In this document: positions 23,601 to 37,000 of the stretch, piece after piece
Layout of the letters: every line of letters begins with the position of its first letter
How positions within the stretch are numbered: position 1 is the stretch's first letter
Source: Pagrus major
Taxonomy: Eukaryota > Chordata > Actinopteri > Spariformes > Sparidae
Reading direction: 5' to 3'
NCBI RefSeq assembly: GCF_040436345.1
Contig: NC_133230.1
Coordinates: forward strand, 12,224,197 to 12,288,196
DNA: 64,000 bases
The notes under the pieces: generated by a model
Told to the model about the DNA's origin: nothing
The model's database searches: none
The model's input: the letters and a program-made list of their open reading frames with translations, nothing else
Position numbers and translations under genes: made by a program

Positions 23601-26600
23601 TGAGGACAGAAAACAAAAGCCATAAAGTAAGTTAGGAGCTTTATTGTCTACAACGTTGATAATTGTCTTCAGCTTCACCACAGAGCACATATTAAAAAAG
23701 AGTGTTAATTGAAAACAGACACTATAAGAACAAAACATTTATATGACTGAAACAAAGATGCAGTCATTAAGAAGATTCTGAAAAAGATCCTGGAAAGTTT
23801 TCTTAAATTATGAAGTGACTATTTTACTTTATTTTAAACACACTTAGTTTTTTATTTAGGACTGTACCTGCATGGTGGAGATGATCATGCCTCTGTGCAT
23901 GACGAACTGTCCCAACGCTGCGGAGCGCTTGTAGCTGTTCCTGCCGTGAACCATGAGCAGGCGACCGATGTGCTTAAACTGAGTGATGGAGAAGTCTGCG
24001 GCCAGAGACGCCTGCTTCCCTTCCTGTTTACAGACAAGGAGAAAGATAAAAGAAAATATTAAAAACATAAAATAAAATGGTACAAACCTCAAAACTGAAA
24101 ATAAAGGCAGATACAGCAGCTGTATAGTTTGTAACTTGAGTTTCAAAGGAAGCATGGGTGCTGTTTGTACTTTGTTTCCGATTGAGAAAATATACAGGAA
24201 TCAAATATATTCTGTAATATGGTATAAGATTAGGTAGAAAAGTTATTTATTAGCGTTTACCCTGATAACAAGTCAGGTAAAGCAATATTTTAGTGGTTTC
24301 GGGGAATGAATGGGTGCATCAACAAGTCTGTAACAAAATCTTCAAGCTCTAGCTATCAATATGTTGTTTAAACACTTCAAAGCAAATAAAATACAACACA
24401 TCTTCTTTGTAGCGTTCATGTTGTTTCCTCGTATGACTTTAAAGCTCCTGAACACATTGAAGCGGAAACAACGACTCCCAACTCTGGAAAACGGACCCAC
24501 CGAGGGGCACGTGAAAGTACCATAAATTACTAAACTAGGATACCACTTGAGCTCTGTGGGAGGTCTTTACCTTTCCTTCAATCCCGATACCACAGTCTGC
24601 AGCCTGGATCATACTGACATCGTTTCCTCCATCACCTGACACAAAACGGAAGAACACACATTTTAAGAAAAGCTTCTCACTGTTTCACAAAGAAGCACTG
24701 AGGTTATAAAAGTAGCAGACTTTGCCAGGTGCTTATCTTAGTGAACTTTGACTGCCATCTTGTGGATATAAGAAGTAACACAGCAGTATGTAGACAAGTT
24801 TTGAGGCACCAATTCACCTTTTTCAGTCTGGATTTCTTATTTAATAAATCTGTCTACTAGATTGTTTTACACATTGTCTAACATCTCACTCTCTAAAGGA
24901 CTGAGCTGAATCTACAAAGACGCCCCCCCCTTCACAGAATTTCCCAGGCTGTCTCTGGACCGGAGCCAACAACCTCCCAAGCTGGCATTTCTGCTGCCAC
25001 ATCATCCGTCAGCACTCACCTATGGCGCAGGTTCTGTTGGCGGTGTGCTGCTGGAGGAGCGTGACGATCTGGGCCTTCTGAGTCGGGGAGCAGCGACAGC
25101 AGACCACCGCTGGACACTGACACGCCAGCTCTACGAACTCATGCTCGTAATACCGCAAACACACCTGCAGCACAACAAAGATAGAGACACAAAACAGTTT
25201 ACTGGATTCAGCCAAATTTAAGACTGAATAATCAAAACGTAAGTAGAAGATATGTGGTCCCGTGTAGAGGTAGGTTTTATGCAGGATTATTAGAGATATT
25301 AGAAACTTGCAATTTAATGTCTTTTAAGGTCTCATATTTATTTAATTTAAGACATGTTTAAGACTTTTTAAGGACATCCTGTTCCAGATTTATTTATATA
25401 TTTTGACTTGTGGACAATATAAGTGAAAACACTGATCTGTTTCTCTTCCAACCACATGCAAAACTCCTGCTTAGCTGTTACAAACAAGTTCTGATTGTTC
25501 TGCCTCATAAAAAAATGACCAATATCTTTTGGTGATTAGTCTTCCTCTCTGAATCCTCAAGGCCTTGGTTTAACTCCAACGCATTAGTTTTGGCTGAGAA
25601 CTTTTTTATTCTCTCATTGTCTGTTTGGCTGCATCCTCGGCATCATCTGCTGTGCAAGGAAATGTCACTGTGAGCTGCACTGTGTTGAAGTACCTCTAAG
25701 GAGTCTCCAGAGATGACCAGAGCACAGTCATGTTTCCTTCTGAAGGCGTTGAGCTCCAGATGGGCCTCTCCTCTGTTTGAGACCTGCTCGAGAGCCACAC
25801 GATACAATTAGCCGTGAGCTTATTCATGCTTTGTGTTATCTCATGTAAATCAGGCGCACATGATTACATCAAAGCACCGTGTAGAGGGAAAGAACAGCGT
25901 ACCGGTCTGAAGACGTGGATGTCTTGGCTCCTGGAGACCAAATGGGAGCTTTTGGCGATGCATGTAGCCGTCTCAAGCTTGTCCCCTGTCAGCATCCAGA
26001 TCTGAGCAGAAAACAGGATCAATATGTGAGTGGACTGAAGATGTGGTGCGAAGGTCTGTGGGCTTTTCTATTTGATTCTCTTTAGCAGCTTTAACTGTGA
26101 AGAAGTGCTTCCCTCATTTCCCTGCTAACCTTGATGCCAGCGTTCCTGAGCAGCTCCAGCGTGGGCCTGACGTCTGCTTGTAGTTGGTCTTCCACCCCGG
26201 TCAGACACAGAAGCTCCATCTCCCTCTCTAAGCTCTCCACCACTGCTGCAACCTTCAGGGCTCTATCATGGATGCTGAGCTTTGCCTGGTTGTAGCGGTT
26301 CTGCATAGAGAGAGAGAAAGAGAGGAGTGTACGGGGGATAAATGAGAAAGAAATGTTTTAGAGCCAATTCATCTATAAACACATAATAACTGAAGAGGAA
26401 TTAAGAAAAGAGTGTGTGTGGAGCAGGATCAAACATCATGTACAGTACATACAGTACAGTATTCATCCATACCTCAAAGTCCTGATACTGCTCCTCAGAC
26501 AGACACTTCTTGGCCACCACCAGCGTCCTCAAGCCTTCTCTGGCCATGTTCCCACACTGAGAGAAAGGAGGAAAAGATGTCAGTAAACAGAGATAAACAC

Positions 26601-29600
26601 ACACAGTTGTTCATGTATTTCTTCATGGGGATTTTACTTCTCAACATTACATCATTTCAAAGGAGAATTTGAAGATTTGGGTTATTTAAAATTAACGTTC
26701 ATGTTTAATTATGTCTTTTCCATAAGATGAATATAAATCACATACAGCACAGATCATGTGTTCTGTTATAACAGCTGCTGTATAAGTACACCATGTACAG
26801 TGTTGTCAATAGCTGCATATTGCTACCAACACCAAAGAAATCAATGGTGAATAACATGGCCTCTGGTGCAATCCAGAGGACACAGTAAAACAAAGGGATG
26901 GATGGCGGTTTATTTTTGATATGAAACACCAATGGGGCAAATCTGTCCTGTTGATTGGTTATTGACAAGCAGAGTAGCCGTAGCGCCGGCTGATTTGACA
27001 GCGGGATATTACAGCCAACAGGACATCATTAGCACCATTGTTCAAGAATATGACATACTGTAATTACTTCAACTTTATGTAGGTCACTAATTAAATCAAA
27101 CGCTGCCCCCAGTGCTGCATGACTCAATAATGCCAATATAATTATGAACATACGCACACAAGACCTTCGACCACCAAGCTGGCGTAGACATGGACCGCTG
27201 ATCTCTACATGAATGTCCTGATTAAGAGAGGGCACTGGCTCACAAATGATCACCATGTGTGACAATACATATGTTGTGTATCTGTTGTTTTATCCATATG
27301 ATAACAGCTTAGCAACTAATATTCTCATCCACAGGGGCTCAATTTAAATGAGCGGTGACAGGTTTACGGTCTTGATTTGCACTTTAGGATGAGACATGGC
27401 TGCTGCTGGACAAACTGACTGCTGAGTCCAGTTTTTTGTTTTCTGAGGCGTTTCTGGACATTTTTTTTTTAATAAACAGCTGCTAGAGACTGGGAACGGG
27501 GGGTTATATTTCGTGATAAAGTCAAGATCTCTGAGATTAAGGTTGGAAAGGAACAGAAGACCACATGGCTCTCTGCAATTATAGTCGTAAATTGTTTCTG
27601 CAATTCTCTGAGATTAAAGTCACAAATTGACTTTTTCAAGAGACATTACTTCGCATTGCGAGTTTGGTATGAACACTCCCGAGTCGGAATAGACCCAGCT
27701 AGAGCCTTACCTCTTCTTCCAACCAGTCGTTATACTGGACGATGCTCGCCATGGCAACATCAGCACCCTTCATGTAGAAAGTGATGTCTCCTGTTGACTC
27801 CTCCTAAACCAGATTACAAATTACAGTTAGTACATTTAGCAGAAAAATATTTCTACACCAATTGTCATGCAGCAACTTGTTAACTTCAACAGTGCAGCTC
27901 AAAAGATACAAGAGAGCACAAAACATAACAATGATTTGACATCAAAAGAAATATAAAATGGAGACATTTTACATAAAACTCAAATCTGAAAGAGATGCAA
28001 GTCCTCTACATTCATTCATTTAGTAGACTGACACAGAAACCCTAAAGGGACATGACTAAATAACCAAAATAGCACACAGGAAACAGCATCCACACATCAT
28101 ATTGTTATATACGAGCTCCACACCCTGACGATGATGCCCATCCTTTTGCTCTCGGAGGTGAAGGGGAAGATCTGCAGGATGTGGAAGGAGAGGATCTGCC
28201 CAGAAGGAGTCTTCAGCTGCAGGGAGTTCAGGTCTCTGTTGACCAGGGTCAGGCCGACGCTCTGTGTCCATCGCACCAACTCCACCTGAGGAAGTCATAT
28301 GAAAAGAAACATAAATGTTGTTCTTTCATTGCTTACAGACGACTAGAAGACCACAAACTTCCACGTTTTGACTACTATGCTCCAACTTTGATAGAACATA
28401 GCAGGGTGATGAGAGCTGCCAGGTATAAATAACATCTGAAAGTTAAATGTCTTTCTTAAATTTCAGGATGATCATCTTTATCAAATATCAAACCAGATGT
28501 AGACCGAAACTGCTAAAGTACTTTATTACTTTTTACAATTTTAATGCATTTTTAAAAATGTTGAGATTTGGACTGTTGGTTGGACAAAACCAGCATCCAT
28601 TCTGGGTAATTTTAACAGCATTTCCAAATATATTCAGTATTTTACAAACCAAACAATCAATCATATAATGGCAAAAATAATCAGCAGATTATTACTTATT
28701 ATTACTACCAAAATTTTTTTAAATGAGCTCCACCTCAAACAACTGCAGCAGTACAACTCTGTGTTTACATCAAGGCATAAGTAATATTAATCAAATGATA
28801 TCATATATAATATTCACAGGAAGACATTTTCTTGCAATGGTACGTTTACTTTTTAATATTTTCATTATTTTTCTGGTTAAACTTACATATTTTTACTTAT
28901 GTAACATTTTTCATGGCAGGCCAACTTGTAGGAGCATTTTAACAGCGTGGTATAATTATCATTACTTAAGTAAAGTATTTCCTCCACCACTGTATAAAAC
29001 AGTTTAACAAGGAAATAAGGAAAATCCATGACAAATGTGGACCATAAGCTGATGGGATCTGATTTCATGTGCAGTTGAAATACGAGGCACGAGAGAATTA
29101 CGATATCTCCAGACTGAGCCGCTGAGCTCTTCTCATTCAGCTCCAGATAAGTGTTTTTCTGTTTCTCTTTCCTCTTTTTCTCCTCAGCAGGAACTGTGGC
29201 CCCCGAGTGAGCGTTCAGCTGCACACGACTCAATTCTCAATGGGTTCATTTTCAATTTGCTCACTCAAAGGTTGTTATTATACTCTGACCTACAAATTGG
29301 AACTTCCTGTTAATACCCCATCATTTCTCCCGCTCCCCCTTTGAGCTCCGTAAAAAGGGCTGCCTATATTTACTTAACACACATCTGTGTGTCATTATCC
29401 TGGTGTGTGTGTGTATGTAGCTGCACACACAAACGGACACATGCACTATGTCGTGTTGGATCCTAAATCAGCTCTGACTTTATCAGCTCTACAGAAACTA
29501 TTTAAAGCTTCGTCAACTCTGATACAAACTGCATGTGAATCATGTGTTACGATGGTAATAGGAAATAATTCTTTATGACAGGGGCAGACTGGCTTAAACA

Positions 29601-32600
29601 ACCAGATTAATCATTTCAACTGTGTTCACAGTGTTATTGTGATCATGTAAATCACAATGGCAGCTCTGCCTTTAAAATGAACAGCAGCTCAAGCATGTCA
29701 CGACGGCCCTGAACAGTTAAATACTTCTGCTCTAATTTCACCTCGCTGGCTTGCTTTCATGATTTTTCTGCCGGCTTTGTGCTATAAGGTTATTCTTAGC
29801 TGGCAATTAGGTGATAATGGATGTAAGGCGATGCTGTGGAGTAACACAAAAGTAATGTATCTAGTAGTGTAACTAATTAATTTCTACAGGGAGTAAGAAT
29901 GTAAAGTAATGCATGATTGCTTGTTACTTTATTAAAAAAATGTGTCATACATTACTTTTTTTTGAGTAACTACCCAAGCACTGATCATCACATTACTTGA
30001 TATTAGTTATCTGGGAAGCGAGGCCAGATCTGAGTGAGATGTATTTCATGTCTGTTACTGTATTTGATAATATCTTGAAACATTCCTGATATCTTAATGA
30101 TTGATAAGCTCTTATTTTTTTTAAATATTGCACCCAACCATTATAACGTCAAATATAAATGATTAAAACATGGCACCATTTTGTAAATCATCTGCTGATA
30201 CCTGGCTGCTCGCCTGGCAGCCACTTATAAAAGTTACTGCACGGCCTGAAGAAATCATACTTTATTTGCATATTTAAGATACTCTCTTCCTTCCTCATGG
30301 TGCTTATGCCTCATACACTCACTGAGTCGGCCTGTTACATCCAATTGGAAATGATAAAGCACCTACTTTCCTGGAAATGGCAGTCATTAAAGGGTACAAT
30401 CAAATGCTCTGCTCCGATATTACAAGGGTCAAAGGTTACAGGAAGACTCTGTTCACAGCATGGCTGACCAGCAGGTCAGATGACCCCTGTTCTGACCTCA
30501 GCGGCCGGCCCACTTCATCTCCTTAATGACGGCTCATTACATTAGAGAGGCTGAGCAGAGAGCCAGGGCCAAACAAACTATCACTAACAGAGGTGCAGTG
30601 GTGGCCAAGATCTGACGCTGCAGTCAATGAGAGTGAGGTGACGAGGAGCGAGAGAGAGGGAGAGAGTGAGGGAAATAAAAGGACAGAGAGAGAACAAAGA
30701 ATGTAGTTGGAGGGGAAGGGAGAGCTCGACCAACAATCACAGACCTCCACCTCTCATCGTCTCTGAGAGAAAATTAAATATTGATCAATCCAAGCAGTGT
30801 GAGACAATGGAGAGAGGGGAGATAGAGCAGAGTGAGCACGGATATAAATAAATATATACATCAACTGAGAGGAGAGAACGGACAGGCAAAATGGAAAAGT
30901 GAGAATTTATCTTTCGCCACCTTTTTATCTTCATTTTGATTGTTAGACTTGGCTGTGGGTTCGACACACGTATGCAAGTCTCACAAAGGCTTTACGAAGC
31001 CTCACTTGTCATGGGTGATAAACATGCCAACAGCCTTGAACTTAGTGTGCGCGTGAAAAGATTAACTTCCCCTCAATATACATTAAATACATGTCTATAA
31101 ACACATACTGATGGTAAAATCTTTCCCTGTCCTACCAGCATTCAATTTAAATCAGCATTCTTCTTGGATTGAATTCAGTAGTATGATTAGAAGTAATAAA
31201 TAATAGACTAAGCAGCATCCTCAGTCATAAAAGCTGCAACTCTTGTGTAACGTGGAGAATCAGCCAGAGGAAAGGAAGCTTTAGCGATGCCTTTGGGGAT
31301 CGTTTTTGTGCTGCATTCTTCCTTCAGCTGGAGCAGTAAATCCTCAGGCAGCAAATACAGACGATTAAATAGCTTAACCTCTACGAGGAGTTCGCGACCT
31401 CTGACTTTGTGATCGTGAAATGACTATCCTGACAAACCAGCGCTGTTTATGATCACCAATAAAACATTAAGATAGAGAGGCAACTGTAGAGAGGCGCTCA
31501 CAGGGTTTGTTCCTGATCATCTCCAGTGTTTATTAATACCAGAAGTGTATAAAATTGTATCTGAATTCAATCCGGATATGAAACACTTAAAATGACAAGT
31601 GCAAATGGGGCCTCAGAGAGCAAAACCATTTGTTACTGTTTAACAACACATGACCTCCATATGGATTCAGTATTTTTAGGGTTTGTCTCTCTGACATTAA
31701 AGATTAGAGATTTTTACCTTCAAAGCTTCAGTTGAGGCTTTTGAATGAATATGATCCAAACAGATTTGTTTTTGGTTCGATAAAAATGTAACTTATGGTG
31801 CTGTTAGATTGGTACAAGACCGCCTGGTTTAAGGTAGGGTAAACGTTTCTAGAGAAAGATAGTTAAAAGTCTAATTTCCAGGTTGACAAATACCGACACC
31901 GGTTGTACAGAGCCACCAGCCCAAAGTGTCGGTATCAACAATCAGCTGTCCTTCTTAAGAATTGCTGACACTACCTTTGTGTATGACAAGCTGAAGAGTA
32001 AACAATTTTTAGGCCAAGGTGAAAATGTTGTTTTTGAAAGGCAAAATGCCAACAATTATGGATTAAAGCACAATTTTTCATTAGCTAAAAACATGTTGTA
32101 AATTTTGGAAATGTCTCAAATTTACCTCATCAGGGCTGGAGGCCTGGTAGGTGCGGTTGTCATCGCTGTAGTCCTGGTCAGCTTCAGCAGACTCTGTCTC
32201 TCCGTTGACGTGCGACTCATAGACGGGCGTGACGTTGTGGCACAAGGCGATGGCCTTCACCGCCTCGTGGATGCGACTGCTGACACTCTTGCGGACTTTG
32301 GGGCCTGATGTCTGAGTCTTCCGCGATGGAGTGGCGCCACTGGTGCTACCATTGGAGGGCTGAGAGGTCACCTGAGGTCACAATAAATAATGTGAGTTGA
32401 AATTGAAAATAATTCATATTTGGAGTCAAGGTGCAAAATTATCTTTTTGTCCACTGGCCAAATGGCTAATTGATGCTCAATTTTATCTGCTCCTCAATAG
32501 ATTATCATTGTTTTTGGCTGATGAGTGAAGCAAATGTAGCCACTTGCATATTTAACCAGCATCTGGGCAGTTTTTGGTGCTAATTTTGAGCCCTGTTTGG

Positions 32601-34012
32601 GCCAAATTATGATGTTTGTGACTAGAACTTACAAGACCTAAATTACATTTTATCAAGAGTTATGGCTCATTTTCATGGTTCAATCCCTCCAGAAGATATC
32701 TAGAAAAACAACTGCAATGCTGCCTGATGATTAAATATAAATACCAATCATTATACATATCACTTGATTAACTGCATATGAAATATATTACATAATCGTT
32801 TCAGACCGAGAAATTGTTTTCTAAACGTTACAACATTGCACATATTTCCTCACTATAGGATCCCTGCATGTGGTTGACGTCTTGATCTGAAACTGCACTC
32901 ACAGCCAATTCACTCCGACACCCCCCTTTCAAGCTAAATGATACAGCGAGGGGAAGTGGTGTATCACCGTCTTTATCGTGTCATATCTGGTTTGAGGGTC
33001 TTTTATGTGTTCCGCTGTTTTGACACCAACCATCAGTTTAACTGGGTGGTGACTCGCGAGCAGGCAGACAGCCCACTGTGCCAGCTGCGTTTGACAGAGG
33101 GCGATACGCTCTACTGAAGCATTTGATTTTGGCTTATTATTAACCTTCAATCCTGCCAGCAGCGAAGGAGGGGTGATGGGGGAGTACAGTAAGGACGCAT
33201 GATGACAACCTTCATCAAAAGTGACTGAAGAATCAATGGACAGATCACTTAGTTTTGTTGTCAGACATGTTAAATGTCACTGCAGTTTTTTTGACAACAC
33301 ATCTGTGTTAAAGTTAAACACACTAGAAGAAGAAACATTTGTGTTGTTTTCTTATAAATAAGAGAACTTATTTAATCAATCTTCTAAATACTCTCAATGT
33401 ATATACAATAGAGCTGCGACTAATGATTATTTTGATTTTTGATTAATCTGCAGAATAATTTCACCATTAATCGATTCATCTATAAAAGGTCAAGAAATTG
33501 TGAAAAACTGGTCATCACAATTTCCATGAAGGCAAAGTGACCTCTTTAAATCGCTTCTTTTGTCCAACCAACAGTCTAAAACCCAAAGACTCTTCATTTA
33601 TGGTCATAAATCAGCAAATCTTTACATTTAAGAAGGTAGAAAAAGCAAATGTTTGACATTTTTGCATCTTTTTGTTTTGGACTGTTCAATAAACAAAACC
33701 CAGGGACCTTATGATGGGTAGGTATCACTATTTTTTCAAATTCTACAGAAGTAAATTGATTTGTCGAGCTAATAATGGAGATAACACTTGTTAGCTGCTT
33801 CTAATCTTGATGAAATAATGATTAAACTAATGAAGCTTAAAACGATAATAGTGTCTTGTAATCATGTTACTGTGACAGTAAAGAAACAGTAACATCAGCT
33901 GGACAGAGGCACTGCTGCTCTCCCCTGCTCCAGCTCAAAAAAGACGAGTCATTTTTCATTAGCTGAGATTACACATAAGGGTGTGTGTGTGTGTGTGTGA
34001 ATGTGTGTGAAT

Positions 34013-34068
<56 letters not shown>

Positions 34069-37000
34069 CAGATGGTTTCAGTGTTGACCAGCTGTTTGGA
34101 GCTGGCTGAGAACGAACAATATCATTCAGTCAAGACTGCAGCCAGATCTGAGCCACCCAGTGAGGAAAACACTTGCCTACAGTATGAGGAGGGGCTCAGG
34201 GACACGATGATGAATGAACAATATGTGATTCTTCCGGTAAAACGCATCCTTAGATAAATATCAGGATGGATTTAACTGATCTAGAGGGAGAGGCAGGAAT
34301 ACGCAGTAAAAACATGAAGTGAAATATGGGAAATATATTTGTATTTTAATGTATCCACGCCCCTATTGGAAGTACATTCTAACATTATAATTGTTTTTCT
34401 TTGTTTTGGTTGTTTCTGATTGTTAGATACTGAAACATTTAGAGTTTATATAATTTAATGGGAAAATAATTACTTTGTCTTGCGAAAGGGTATAAAGAGA
34501 CAAAGATGAGTCACTCCAAAATTAGCATTGAAAATCCACAGTGAAATATTCATGTGTTTATTCATCATGTGGATTTGTGATGTGTTTATGTTCAGGATCT
34601 TAACTGAAAAATCCAACATCATCAAATCAATGTCAATAAGATAAGATATAAGATAATAAGATAATTCAAAATGAAGAGGCTAAATGGGTTTCATATGCAA
34701 GTTATCTTTAGTCATATTCCTCCACTTGCTTCCTCAAAATTGTGGATTTCTCGTGGATTAATAGGAAGATTGTTGGAATCATTTGGGATAGCGTAAATAC
34801 CCAACTTAACTTAATATATAACAACGTTCTAGACTTTTAAAAACATTTTTACAGAAAAGTAACATTATATCTTTAAAAATGTCTAATCAAGGAAATAATC
34901 AGTTGATGTATCGATAATGAATATGAATGAATAAAAAAACTGCCCCCATTGGACAGTGATAAATCTTACCTGTGCATATGACTGGATTATGTGGCTCTGT
35001 ATCTCATCCATAGTGTCAGTGCCATAGGATACTGTTCCCAGGTGCAGCCGCTTGAAGACCATCTCGTTCTGTGTCAGAGTTCCTGCAGTTCAGAAGATAA
35101 GTTTAGACGAATCAACAAATCATAAAGAAATTCCATCACCTATACATTACTCCTCGATTTCTGTTTTTCACACGGGTTATCATCAGAGCCAAACTTTTAA
35201 GACCCATCATCGTTATAAAATCCTAACCCTGACAAACATAACGTAAAACAAGGTAGGAATCCCTTCGACTTCTTTTTTATGTCTATAGTTTTTATGGAGT
35301 TTGAGCAAGAGACATATAAATTGGTCATTTTACAGTTGGAAAATCAACTAATCATTAATTCTTCTTAGTTATCGTCAGACACAATATATATTTGTAATAA
35401 GTTATTATCTGCCAATATATCACTCGCTCTAATCAACACCTTACAAAATTTGTGTCTATAGTCACATTTTCTCACTGGCTAGTCAAAAGAAATCAAAAGT
35501 AAAACAACATCTTTAAATCTTGTGTTCTGTAACCACAAAGCTTTAAAAACATCCGTAATACGACAGCAGTATTTTCTATAGAGTGAAAGCTGTTTTAAAC
35601 AGTCAGAGACAAAAATAGATCAGCGGTCACACAACCACTTCTTCATAGCAAAAATTAAAAATATTCAAATATATTCAGCATCTCTGAAAGCACAAAGAAA
35701 CACACAAAGTGACTGCATTTGTACTCAGAGGACTGCCTATAATGCATCATGGGACCTGCAGGGTAGTGTGACTGCCTTCTCATTGACCTAATCTCATTAC
35801 CAATATGGACTGCGTGTCCTCTCTAACCAACAGACAAGACACAACATTGCATACAAAAAGACTGAGTGAATGTTCAGACACTAAAAGAAAAGAAAAAACA
35901 CTTTGAAAACGAGGGCAATGGCCTTGTTTAATGGATGTCAGTTGCCAGAATGAGTGCTGATAGAGCATAAAGCTGATTAGAGGGCATCTAACTTCTAAAA
36001 ACATTAGGGCCACAGGGTTAACCAATTCTATTGGATTGATTGTTTGTTCCCCTTTCCATGTGCCTTAACTATCAACCTGGATAAATAGGCTCTACAGCTA
36101 ATCTATTCCTACCTAGATCAGCAGCGAAAGACAAAGAGGCATGTTAGGACCACCGCAGGAGTTTATCACTGACACAGTGACTAGCATTAGTAAAGAGGAG
36201 CCATTTGTTATTAGAGAATCACACCATGATTGTGAAATGAGAGGAACGAAGGAGGCCTAAATATCGCCTGGAAATTCAGAAGATTTGTTAAAACTTTTGT
36301 CTTTTAATTCACAATGTTCTAAATCTTCGATCAGATAAGATTTAAGGATTGAATCTGTGCTACACTTGTTGAAATGGACAAGGTCTGATGGAGCATAAAA
36401 CTGGGAAATGCGTGCACAGCTTTTGAAGAGGAATAAAAATGTTGCTTAAACTTCAAGAGATAAGTGGGGTCTTTTGATGTGGGGTTGTATGAGGCACTTA
36501 TTCCTAGTCAGTGTATTACCTGCACTAGATGACCGTCAGCTCTCCCCCTGTGTGGAGAAGCAGCATGTAGCACCGACAGACAGTCAGACAGCTGCTAAAA
36601 GTCGCTGTGTGTGTGCGCTGCTTCTGCACACACGTACCTCATACAACCCCACATCAAAAGACCCGAACTATCCCTTTAAATACCAAACATCTACTGCAAA
36701 CATTATATTCATTTAGTGTGATTGGACACCTACCAGTCTTGTCTGTCAGCAGATAGACTAGCCGGCCCAGTTCTTCTGGTATGGTGCTGGTTCTCACAAC
36801 AGTGCCCGGGATGTTTTCATCTTTCATGATCATCCAGCCATATGCTGACTTCCCCATGTCCAGGTTTACACGCAAACTACACAGGAGAAAAAAAACAGGC
36901 TGTGATCTACAATTCCTGATATGAATATAAACAATAAAACACAGCAGCAAAACTGAAACAAAAACTGAAAAACACTAAAAACACTGATCTGGTATGTTTT

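Larger units (their letters stand above)
20612..28123 (-). other. atp9b: atp9b introns 16-29 (compact 3' half)
   Basis: The last 14 exons are packed into about 7.6 kb with introns of 0.1-1.2 kb. An interspersed repeat copy lies in intron 28 (about 21303-21510) and a run of C at 24923-24931. Intron 27 (22173-23061) and intron 17 (26557-27710) hold no identified feature. Confidence 0.75.
32372..34969 (-). other. atp9b: atp9b intron 14
   Basis: 2.6 kb. It contains an interspersed repeat at 33411-33840 and a long GT microsatellite at 33980-34068. No exon-like sequence was seen. Confidence 0.75.

Noticed and set aside
33980..34257. 90-codon frame through the GT microsatellite
   Set aside because: The first part is an artefact of the dinucleotide repeat encoding Cys-Val.
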